Assembly: GCA_903859795.1 (NCBI GenBank)
Contig: CAIOOC010000505.1
Coordinates: 1 to 6,893, forward strand
Direction: 5' to 3'
Length of the DNA: 6,893 nt
Source of the DNA: an uncultured Bacteroidia bacterium
Lineage (GTDB): Bacteria > Bacteroidota > Bacteroidia > Bacteroidales > Prolixibacteraceae
Part shown: positions 1 to 5,706 of the stretch, one piece after another
Layout: every line of letters starts with the position of its first letter
Numbering within the stretch: the first letter of the stretch is position 1
The notes under the pieces: model-generated
Database searches by the model: none
What the model was told of the DNA's origin: nothing
What the model saw: only the letters and a program-made list of their open reading frames with translations
Position numbers and translations under genes: made by a program

Positions 1-2
1 AA

Positions 3-629
3 GTACGTCCTCTGGCTTATTTTCCCGAATATCTGAAAAGTGGATTCTATCCCTATTTTATCAAAAATCCTGAGTTTTACAGAGAAAGTCTGCTTCGTCA
101 TGTTAATCTGGCCCTTGAGATTGATGTGACTTATCTCAACCAGATAGAATTAAAGTATTTGCCCAAACTGCGAAAATTACTTCAACTGATAGGGGGACAG
201 ATGCCCTTATCTCCGAATGTAAGCAAGATCAGTGCTGAGATTGAGACTTCAAGGGCAACAGTAATAAATTACCTGCACTATTTGAAGAATGCCCGGCTTA
301 TCAATTTGCTTTTTTCGAATAACACCAACGGACAACTCCAAAAACCTGATCTGGTTTATCTTCAGAATACCAATTTGTTGCATATCATTGCTCCCGATAA
401 TATAAACAACAGGAATTTGAGACTGACTTTTTTTTACAATCAACTGGCTTATAAGCAGAAGGTTTCAAGTTCATCCAATTGTGATTTCAAGGTAAATGAT
501 CAATTTGAATTTTGTGTTGGAGGAAAATATACCCAGGTGGACGGGGAGAACAAATTTGCTGCTGCAGATATGATCGAAATAGGAGACGGGAATATAATTC
601 CGCTTTGGCTTTTTGGCTTTCTGTATTAA
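3..629 (+). CDS. AAA-type ATPase with DUF4143 C-terminal domain, 3' part only
   Basis: The frame is open from the left edge to TAA at 627-629 and gives 208 visible residues, so the start and the Walker A/B ATPase core lie outside the window. The visible part matches from memory the C-terminal half of the Bacteroidota AAA_14/DUF4143 proteins. It has a helical segment (PEYLKSGFYPYF), then a winged-helix-like stretch (about residues 60-100, with SRATVINYLHYLKNARLINLL), and a C-terminal nuclease-like fold ending in the characteristic GNIIPLWLFGFLY. The GTG at 126 is internal and is not the start. In the family these are stand-alone ATPases, often present in many copies per genome, with no settled function; links to toxin-antitoxin or mobile DNA have been suggested. 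No terminator is visible in the 54 bases before nifJ. I am confident of the family and cannot assign a role. Confidence 0.85.
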   Translation, partial: VRPLAYFPEYLKSGFYPYFIKNPEFYRESLLRHVNLALEIDVTYLNQIELKYLPKLRKLLQLIGGQMPLSPNVSKISAEIETSRATVINYLHYLKNARLINLLFSNNTNGQLQKPDLVYLQNTNLLHIIAPDNINNRNLRLTFFYNQLAYKQKVSSSSNCDFKVNDQFEFCVGGKYTQVDGENKFAAADMIEIGDGNIIPLWLFGFLY

Positions 630-644
630 AGAACTATAATTTAG
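612..644 (+). promoter_or_regulatory. Weak candidate promoter for nifJ
   Basis: TTTG at 612-615 is followed after 21 bases by TAATTTAG at 637-644, which differs from the Bacteroidota -7 consensus TAnnTTTG at one position. It would start transcription about 30 bases before the nifJ ATG. The -33 element lies inside the end of the ATPase gene. The match is imperfect and could be chance in AT-rich DNA. Confidence 0.3.
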
Positions 645-683
645 TAGTATACGAATTTCATATTGAATAAAAATTAAATCAAA

Positions 684-3600
684 ATGGCAAAAGAAAAAAA
701 ATTTATTACCTGTGACGGGAACTACGCTGCCTCTTACATTAGTTATATGTTCAGCGAGGTAGCCTGTATTTATCCTATTACCCCCTCCTCAACTATGGCA
801 GAGGTAGTTGATGAATGGGCTGCCAACGGCCGCAAGAATATTTTTGGCCAGCCGGTACGTCTTGCTGAAATGCAAAGTGAAGGTGGTGCAGCCGGAGCAG
901 TTCACGGAGCCTTGCAGTCAGGATCACTCACAACGACCTATACAGCATCGCAAGGATTATTGTTGATGATTCCTAACATGTATAAAATTGCAGGTGAATT
1001 GTTGCCAACTGTTTTTCATGTGAGCGCCCGTGCTTTAGCCAGCCACGCACTTTCCATTTTTGGTGATCACAGTGATGTTCTTTCATGCCGCCAGACCGGA
1101 TTTGCGATGCTTGCATCCGGTTCTGTCCAGGAGGTTATGGACCTGAGTGGTGTGGCCCACCTCACCACAATCAAAAGTCGTGTTCCATTTATGAATTTTT
1201 TCGATGGGTTCCGCACTTCTCATGAGGTGCAGAAAATCGAAGTGATTCATCAGGATGATCTTTCGGCCCTGCTTGATCTCGAAGCTCTTCAGTCCTTCAG
1301 AAACCGTGCCCTAAACCCCGAACACCCTGTTACTCGCGGGACGGCACAGAATCCTGATATTTTCTTCCAGGCTCGTGAGGCCGGAAATAAGTATTATGAT
1401 GCAGTGCCTGACATGGTTGAATCGTATATGCAGGAGATTACCAAAATCACTGGAAGAGAATATCACCCATTTACCTATTATGGTGCACCCGATGCCGAAA
1501 ATATTATCGTGGCAATGGGTTCAGTAACGGAAACAATCAAGGAAACTATCGATTATCTGAACGCTCAGGGGAAGAATTACGGATTGGTCAGTGTCCATCT
1601 TTACCGTCCGTTCTCAATTAAATATCTGTTCAATGTAATGCCGTCATCTGTTAAAAGAATTGCAGTTCTTGACAGGACGAAAGAACCGGGAGCAAACGGG
1701 GAACCGTTATATCTTGATTTGCGCGATGCATTCTACGACAGTCCAAATGCTCCGAGTATTGTCGGTGGACGTTACGGACTGGGATCTAAGGATGTTACTC
1801 CTTCCCAGATTATTGCGGTTTACAAGAACCTGGAGATGAACGAGCCTAAAAACAATTTCACTATCGGTATCGAAGATGATGTCACTTTCCACTCACTTCC
1901 ATTAATTCCTGAAGTGAAGGTCTCTTCTGAGGATATCTACGAAGCAAAATTTTATGGCCTTGGCTCTGACGGAACTGTAGGTGCGAATAAAAATTCGATT
2001 AAGATCATCGGAACAGCTACAGACAAATATTGCCAGGCTTATTTCGCTTACGATTCAAAGAAATCGGGTGGTTTTACGGCCTCACATCTTCGCTTTGGGG
2101 ATAGTCATATCCGGTCAACATATTTGATCACTACACCTGACTTTGTGGCTTGCCATGTTCAGGCTTATGTAAACCTTTATGATGTTTTAAAAGGTTTGAA
2201 GAAAGGTGGCTCATTCCTTCTTAATACAATATGGGAAGAGGAAGAGGTAAAACTCAGACTTCCTGACGGAATGAAAAAATATTTGGCCGAGAAAGAGATT
2301 AACTTCTATACAATTAATGGTACAAAGCTCGCCGCCGATCTTGGTCTTGGCGGTCGTACCAACACAATTATGCAGGCGGCCTTCTTCAAAATTACCAATG
2401 TTATTCCTTATGAACTTGCACAGGAGCATATGAAAAAGGCGATTGTAAAATCGTATGGTATGAAGGGGGAAACTATTGTCAAGATGAACTTTGCCGCTGT
2501 TGATGCCGGTGGTAACAATGTTCAGAAGATTAATGTTCCGGCCGAATGGGCAAAAATTAACGTTGGAGCAGATGAATCGACCAACACGCGCCCTGATTTT
2601 ATCAAAAATGTTGTTGATGTGATCAATGCCCAGAAAGGGGATGACCTGCCGGTTTCAACCTTCAACGGACGGGAAGACGGAACATTTACAGCAGGTACTA
2701 CAGCCTTTGAGAAACGGGGGATTGCTGTTGATGTACCCGAATGGATGCCTGAGAATTGCATCCAGTGTAACCAGTGTTCATATGTCTGCCCTCACGCTGC
2801 TATTCGTCCGTTCCTGATTGACGATAAAGAATTAGCCGCTTTACCCGAAGGAACTGCGACAATCAAACCAAACGGTAAACAATTTGCAGGCCATCAATTC
2901 CGAATTCAGATCGCGCCTCTCGATTGTACAGGTTGCGGTAACTGTGCCGATGTTTGTCCTTCAAAAGAAAAGTCATTGGTGATGAAACCGATTGAATCTC
3001 AAAGTGCTGAGATTGCCCGATGGGATCATTTTGCTGCTAATGTTACTTACAAGGATAAGATTGTCGAAAAGGATAAAACAATCAAGAATACGCAGTTTGC
3101 CCAGCCATTATTTGAATTCTCAGGTGCTTGTGCCGGTTGTGGTGAGACACCTTATATTAAATTAATCACTCAGCTGTTTGGAGAGCGAATGATGGTTGCA
3201 AATGCTACAGGGTGTTCTTCAATTTATGGCGGATCTGCTCCATCAACATCTTATTGTACAAACGATCAATCGGGGAATGGTCCTGCCTGGGCAAATTCGC
3301 TCTTCGAAGATAACGCAGAATATGGTTTCGGAATGTCTGAAGGTGTTGCTGCAAGTCGCGACAGGATCAAATCGGTCATGCTTTCTGCAATTGAAGCAGG
3401 TGTTTCCGAAAATGAAAAAGCAGCCTTTAATGAATGGATAGAGGGTCGCGATAATGCTGCAGCATCTGAAGCCGCAACGAAGAGTGTTCTGTCGGTTCTT
3501 CAGGGAAATGATGCAACCTATGCGAAGGAGATTCTCTCTCTGAGTCAGTACCTGATTAAGAAATCGATCTGGATCTTTGGCGGAGACGGATGGGCTTACG

Positions 3601-4238
3601 ATATTGGTTATGGAGGTCTCGATCATGTGCTTGCATCCGGGAAAGACATCAATGTTCTTGTTTTGGATACTGAGGTATATTCCAATACTGGTGGTCAGGC
3701 TTCCAAGTCAACCCCGGTTGGAGCAGTGGCTAAATTTGCAGCTTCCGGGAAAAGGATCCGGAAAAAGGACCTCGGTGCGATTTCGATGACCTACGGTTAC
3801 ATTTATGTGGCACAGGTTTCGATGGGTGCCAGCAATTCCCAGGTTCTTAAAACCATGAGGGAAGCCGAAGCATACCCCGGACCATCAATTGTAATTGCAT
3901 ATGCACCTTGTATTGCTCATGGATTACGTTCAATGGGACGCACACAGGAAGAGGAGAAACTGGCCGTTGAATGTGGTTACTGGCACCTATACCGCTTCAA
4001 TCCGCAATTGGAAGCTGAAGGAAAGAATCCTTTCCAGCTCGATTCGAAAGAGCCTGACTGGAGTAAGTTCCAGGATTATCTCAATGGCGAGGTTCGATAT
4101 ACAGCCTTGAAGAAATCTTTCCCGGCCGAGGCGCATGAGCTGTTTTTGGCAGCTGAGGAGAATGCTAAATGGAGATACCGTTCTTATCAGCGGATGGCTT
4201 CACAAAGCTGGGAATTGCCTGCTGCAAAAGAGGAATAA
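684..4238 (+). CDS. nifJ: Pyruvate:ferredoxin (flavodoxin) oxidoreductase, single-chain
   Basis: This cytosolic enzyme converts pyruvate and CoA to acetyl-CoA and CO2 and passes two electrons to ferredoxin or flavodoxin; it can also run in reverse. At 1184 residues it has the full family length. The order is the pyruvate-binding N-terminal domain (YPITPSS 30-36, T33, E66, R116, matching D. africanus T31, E64, R114), domain II, the gamma-like domain, the EKR segment (676-678), a two-cluster ferredoxin domain (C692/695/698/702 and C748/751/754/758), and the TPP domain. Proximal cluster ligands are C816, C819, C844 and C1076. The TPP/Mg motif is GGDGW at 966-970, with N1001 in SNTGGQ. No key residue is missing. 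The ATG is chosen because the conserved start follows at once; the leader is A-rich without a Shine-Dalgarno site, as is usual in Bacteroidota. It is probably monocistronic: a REP hairpin lies 3 bases past the stop, with an intrinsic terminator about 100 bases on. The name por/PFOR is also used. Confidence 0.97.
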   Translation: MAKEKKFITCDGNYAASYISYMFSEVACIYPITPSSTMAEVVDEWAANGRKNIFGQPVRLAEMQSEGGAAGAVHGALQSGSLTTTYTASQGLLLMIPNMYKIAGELLPTVFHVSARALASHALSIFGDHSDVLSCRQTGFAMLASGSVQEVMDLSGVAHLTTIKSRVPFMNFFDGFRTSHEVQKIEVIHQDDLSALLDLEALQSFRNRALNPEHPVTRGTAQNPDIFFQAREAGNKYYDAVPDMVESYMQEITKITGREYHPFTYYGAPDAENIIVAMGSVTETIKETIDYLNAQGKNYGLVSVHLYRPFSIKYLFNVMPSSVKRIAVLDRTKEPGANGEPLYLDLRDAFYDSPNAPSIVGGRYGLGSKDVTPSQIIAVYKNLEMNEPKNNFTIGIEDDVTFHSLPLIPEVKVSSEDIYEAKFYGLGSDGTVGANKNSIKIIGTATDKYCQAYFAYDSKKSGGFTASHLRFGDSHIRSTYLITTPDFVACHVQAYVNLYDVLKGLKKGGSFLLNTIWEEEEVKLRLPDGMKKYLAEKEINFYTINGTKLAADLGLGGRTNTIMQAAFFKITNVIPYELAQEHMKKAIVKSYGMKGETIVKMNFAAVDAGGNNVQKINVPAEWAKINVGADESTNTRPDFIKNVVDVINAQKGDDLPVSTFNGREDGTFTAGTTAFEKRGIAVDVPEWMPENCIQCNQCSYVCPHAAIRPFLIDDKELAALPEGTATIKPNGKQFAGHQFRIQIAPLDCTGCGNCADVCPSKEKSLVMKPIESQSAEIARWDHFAANVTYKDKIVEKDKTIKNTQFAQPLFEFSGACAGCGETPYIKLITQLFGERMMVANATGCSSIYGGSAPSTSYCTNDQSGNGPAWANSLFEDNAEYGFGMSEGVAASRDRIKSVMLSAIEAGVSENEKAAFNEWIEGRDNAAASEAATKSVLSVLQGNDATYAKEILSLSQYLIKKSIWIFGGDGWAYDIGYGGLDHVLASGKDINVLVLDTEVYSNTGGQASKSTPVGAVAKFAASGKRIRKKDLGAISMTYGYIYVAQVSMGASNSQVLKTMREAEAYPGPSIVIAYAPCIAHGLRSMGRTQEEEKLAVECGYWHLYRFNPQLEAEGKNPFQLDSKEPDWSKFQDYLNGEVRYTALKKSFPAEAHELFLAAEENAKWRYRSYQRMASQSWELPAAKEE

Positions 4239-4241
4239 TAA

Positions 4242-4280
4242 TTTAGTCCGGGCGCGACTCAAAGTCGCACTCGGACTAAA
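4242..4280 (+). repeat. REP hairpin A (+ orientation), just after nifJ
   Basis: A 39-base imperfect palindrome begins 3 bases after the nifJ stop. The outer stem TTTAGTCCG (4242-4250) pairs with CGGACTAAA (4272-4280). The inner stem GCGACT (4254-4259) pairs with AGTCGC (4263-4268) around the loop CAA. I call + the orientation in which the + strand reads AGTCCGGGCGCGACT in the left arm. There is no T-run after the hairpin, so it may protect the nifJ mRNA 3' end rather than terminate transcription. It differs from copy D at 1 of 35 bases. Confidence 0.9.
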
Positions 4281-4285
4281 GTTGC

Positions 4286-4319
4286 AAGTCCTGGCGCGTG
4301 TCTAATTCGAACCCGGGCT
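4286..4319 (+). repeat. Degenerate REP copy B (+ orientation)
   Basis: The left part (AGTCCTGGCGCG) and the right part (TCGAACCCGGGCT) resemble the two arms of copy E, while the centre has diverged and the inner stem is lost. It lies 5 bases after copy A, so A and B are a direct pair. It is best read as an old, decayed REP. Confidence 0.6.
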
Positions 4320-4333
4320 CGTTAAACTCCGAG

Positions 4334-4362
4334 AAAAAGCGTCCAATTTGGGCGCTTTTTTT
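4334..4362 (+). terminator. Rho-independent terminator downstream of nifJ
   Basis: AAGCGTCC (4337-4344) pairs with GGGCGCTT (4350-4357), including one G-T wobble, around the five-base loop AATTT. A T-run follows through 4362, and flanking A bases can extend the stem. This is the nearest convincing terminator after nifJ. It ends transcription before the transposase gene at 4452. Confidence 0.82.
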
Positions 4363-4380
4363 GTATATTTATATTGCCAT

Positions 4381-4419
4381 AAAGTCCGCGTGCGAGTTCA
4401 AGTCGCGCCCGGACTCTTT
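4381..4419 (-). repeat. REP hairpin C (- orientation), upstream of RAYT
   Basis: AGTCCG (4383-4388) pairs with CGGACT (4410-4415), with an inner stem around TTCA. Its sequence matches the reverse complement of copies A and D, including CGCGCCCGGACT on the + strand, so it lies in the opposite orientation. With A and B it forms a head-to-head group around the terminator, and with E it brackets the RAYT gene as an inverted pair. Confidence 0.85.
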
Positions 4420-4652
4420 GAGGCCTAAGGTTCCCTTAAAAAATAGACTATATGCAATTCGACACTGGCCATTTATTTCACATTTTCAACCAAGGGAATC
4501 ACAGGCAAAAAATTTTTCTTAAACGGGAACTACATCTTTTTCCTTCAGAAAATCAGGGTCCATGTTTTGCCTTTTGCTGATATTCTGGCATGGTGTTTAA
4601 TGCCAAACCATTTTCATTTGATGGTATATGTAAATCATGTTGAGGTTGAGGT

Positions 4653-4687
4653 TAGTCCGGGCGCGACTCTAAGTCGCACTCGGACTA
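4653..4687 (+). repeat. REP hairpin D (+ orientation), inside the RAYT coding sequence
   Basis: TAGTCCG (4653-4659) pairs with CGGACTA (4681-4687). The inner stem GCGACT (4663-4668) pairs with AGTCGC (4672-4677) around the loop CTA. It is the same as copy A at 34 of 35 positions; the change is in the loop (CTA for CAA). In the RAYT frame it reads SPGATLSRTRT with no stop, falling between the HUH motif and the tyrosine helix. Confidence 0.92.
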
Positions 4688-4692
4688 TTCAA

Positions 4693-4705
4693 CGCACTCG
4701 GACTA
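4693..4705 (+). repeat. Half REP D', repeat of the right arm of copy D
   Basis: CGCACTCGGACTA at 4693-4705 exactly repeats 4675-4687, 18 bases downstream. It is in the same reading frame, so RTRT is encoded twice (residues 76-79 and 82-85). It looks like a partial duplication or the remains of a second REP. Confidence 0.8.
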
Positions 4706-5076
4706 ATCGATTGATGAGTTTCAATCAATCCCTCGGAATAATGCTCGCCTCTTATACCCGGGCAATTAATAAGCAGCAAAATTGGACCGGTTCACTTTTC
4801 CGTTGCGAAACAAAAGCTGTTTGTGTAACTGATGTAACAGGCATATCACCCAACTGGATTACAGAGAAGGGAATAACCCAATTTATTGTTGATACTCCGG
4901 AAAAGGAATATCCGAATGTTTGTTTCAATTATATTCTTAATAACCCTGTTAAGGATGGTTTGGTTAAAAGGGCTGAAGATTGGGAGTTTTCCTCCTATTC
5001 AGATCTTATTGGCATCCGAAACGGGAAGTTAATAAACATGAGCAGAATTCAGGAGTTTGGGCTTGATCTAATTAAG

Positions 5077-5113
5077 TAAGTCCGGGCGCGACTCAAAGTC
5101 GAACCCGGACTTA
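5077..5113 (+). repeat. REP hairpin E (+ orientation), overlapping the RAYT stop
   Basis: This is the most regular copy. TAAGTCCGGG (5077-5086) pairs with CCCGGACTTA (5104-5113) and CGACT with AGTCG around CAA, separated by a 2x2 internal loop. Its first three bases are the TAA stop of the RAYT, and its other end is 7 bases from the tRNA-Gly 3' end. It therefore sits between convergent transcripts and could act on both 3' ends. No T-run follows on either strand. Confidence 0.92.
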
Positions 5114-5120
5114 ACCTTAG

Positions 5121-5193
5121 AGCGGGAGACGGGACTCAAACCCGCGACCCTCAGCTTGGAAGGCTAATGCTCTATCAACTGAGCTACTCCCGC
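5121..5193 (-). tRNA. tRNA-Gly (anticodon TCC)
   Basis: This is a 73-base cloverleaf without encoded CCA. The acceptor stem GCGGGAG/CTCCCGC is perfect, and the anticodon loop CTTCCAA gives TCC, which reads GGA/GGG. Discriminator is T. D-loop AGTTGATA has A at position 19 and T-loop TTTGAGT has T at position 56, so the usual G19-C56 elbow pair is replaced by A19-U56. It is last in the minus-strand RNA cluster, 30 bases after tRNA-Tyr. Confidence 0.96.
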
Positions 5194-5223
5194 TTTTATA
5201 ATTTAAATCATTGGTTAAAGATG

Positions 5224-5306
5224 TGGGGAGAGCAGGATTCGAACCTACGAAGGCATACGCCAGCAGATTTACAGTCTGCCCCAGTTGGCCGCTTTGGTAT
5301 CTCCCC
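5224..5306 (-). tRNA. tRNA-Tyr (anticodon GTA)
   Basis: This is an 83-base class II tRNA with a long variable arm, without encoded CCA. The acceptor stem GGGGAGA/TCTCCCC is perfect, the anticodon stem is GCAGA/TCTGC, and the loop CTGTAAA gives GTA. T-loop is TTCGAAT and discriminator is A. It lies between tRNA-Thr and tRNA-Gly on the same strand. Confidence 0.97.
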
Positions 5307-5329
5307 GAAATATTTAAATGGATTTCAAA

Positions 5330-5370
5330 AATAAGTCCGGGTGCGCCTTTGAGACGCGCTCGGACTTATT
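5330..5370 (-). repeat. REP hairpin F (- orientation), between tRNA-Thr and tRNA-Tyr
   Basis: AATAAGTCCG (5330-5339) pairs perfectly with CGGACTTATT (5361-5370). The inner stem GCG (5343-5345) pairs with CGC (5355-5357), with further short pairing. The minus strand carries the CTCAAAG centre and CGCAC right arm of the family, so it lies in the - orientation, in sense with the tRNA transcript. The inner arms differ from the other copies, with several paired changes. Confidence 0.88.
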
Positions 5371-5388
5371 TACGTTAAGAACTTGATG

Positions 5389-5462
5389 AGCCGAATGTCA
5401 GATTCGAACTGACGACCCCGAGATTACAAATCACGTGCTCTGGCCAACTGAGCTAATTCGGC
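5389..5462 (-). tRNA. tRNA-Thr (anticodon TGT)
   Basis: This is a 74-base cloverleaf without encoded CCA. Acceptor stem GCCGAAT/ATTCGGC and T-arm GTCAG/CTGAC are perfect, and the loop TTTGTAA gives TGT, which reads ACA/ACG. The anticodon stem CGTGA/TCTCG has a T-T mismatch at 29-41. It begins 2 bases after the likely end of the SRP RNA, so the two must share a transcript. Confidence 0.96.
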
Positions 5463-5464
5463 AA

Positions 5465-5566
5465 GTGGGTAAGCTACCTACATCGCACCGCTACGACCAT
5501 TTACCCTTGCTGCCTTCCGGCCCTGGGGGGGTTCAACAGGAGCTGATCGTGCAGGACTTACCCGGC
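5465..5566 (-). ncRNA. ffs: Signal recognition particle RNA (4.5S-type, small bacterial)
   Basis: This is the RNA part of SRP; it binds Ffh and directs signal-sequence-bearing ribosomes to FtsY at the membrane. The minus strand carries the conserved Ffh-binding domain: CAGGGCC, the GGAA tetraloop, then GGCAGCAAGGG (about 5504-5526). The ends pair: GGGTAAG (5563-5557) with CTTACCC (5473-5467). The length of about 100 bases fits the small bacterial type without an Alu domain. Exact ends are inferred from the terminal helix, give or take 3 bases. It is the first gene of the minus-strand RNA operon and has a perfect promoter just upstream. The open frame on the minus strand at 5478-5702 is spurious. 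Confidence 0.93.
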
Positions 5567-5567
5567 G

Positions 5568-5598
5568 CAAAAGTATGAAAAAAACCTTTGGTACCAAA
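5568..5598 (-). promoter_or_regulatory. Promoter of the SRP RNA-tRNA operon
   Basis: On the minus strand, TTTG (5598-5595) is followed after 19 bases by TACTTTTG (5575-5568), a perfect match to the Bacteroidota TTTG/TAnnTTTG promoter. The expected start lies at about 5562-5566, exactly the 5' end inferred for the SRP RNA. The -33 element is half of a 12-base palindrome, TTTGGTACCAAA (5587-5598). Confidence 0.85.
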
Positions 5599-5706
5599 TA
5601 AAATGAAAATTTAGAGACCTTTTTTTTGAGAATAAAAATTAACCGATTTGATATCAATATTTTATAAATTGAAACTATTTTCACCAGCTCGTTTTTAGTC
5701 ATCCCG

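Larger units (their letters stand above)
4452..5079 (+). pseudogene. REP-associated tyrosine transposase (RAYT, Y1/HUH family), frameshifted
   Basis: The family nicks and joins single-stranded DNA at REP hairpins, using an HUH metal site and one tyrosine. The start ATG at 4452 opens a frame reading MQFDTGHLFHIFNQGNHRQK, the expected RAYT N-terminus, but that frame stops at 4578-4580. The rest continues in the +1 frame from about 4528 (NYIFFLQKIRV) to TAA at 5077-5079. A loss of two bases near 4527-4530 explains it: KRE in the first frame joins NY in the second. Spliced, the product has 209 residues. The catalytic parts survive: the HUH motif MPNHFHLM (H54, H56), Y102 in SYTRAIN, and the conserved C-terminal CFNYILNNPVKDGLV. 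Residues 69-85 are encoded by a REP and a half REP. REP C lies upstream and REP E overlaps the stop. A TTG at 4567 could start a product lacking the N-terminal strand, which is unlikely to be active. Recoding at the A6T5 tract (4507-4517) is less likely than decay. Confidence 0.85.

Noticed and set aside
126..629. Complete small gene starting at GTG 126
   Set aside because: The same frame is open and family-like back to base 3, so this is the tail of a longer gene.
3243..3626. Minus-strand open frame of 127 codons inside nifJ
   Set aside because: It is antisense to the strongly conserved TPP domain of nifJ and shows no family features.
4298..4522. Plus-strand open frame of 74 codons before the RAYT
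   Set aside because: It runs across a degenerate REP, the terminator and REP C, then overlaps the true RAYT N-terminus in another frame.
4517..4530. Programmed -1 frameshift site in the RAYT (CTTAAAC)
   Set aside because: It lacks the three identical leading bases and is not in the correct phase; the shift needed is +1 or -2, not -1.
4242..5370. CRISPR array or integron attC sites
   Set aside because: The repeats are unevenly spaced, occur in both orientations, lie within genes and form full hairpins; no cas genes or integrase are seen and the RAYT gives a direct explanation.
5587..5598. Palindrome TTTGGTACCAAA as an operator
   Set aside because: It overlaps the -33 element of the RNA operon, but a single 12-base palindrome with no linked regulator is not enough to call a binding site.
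5478..5702. Minus-strand open frame of 74 codons
   Set aside because: It is read from the SRP RNA gene and its promoter, which explain the sequence, and the peptide has no recognisable family features.
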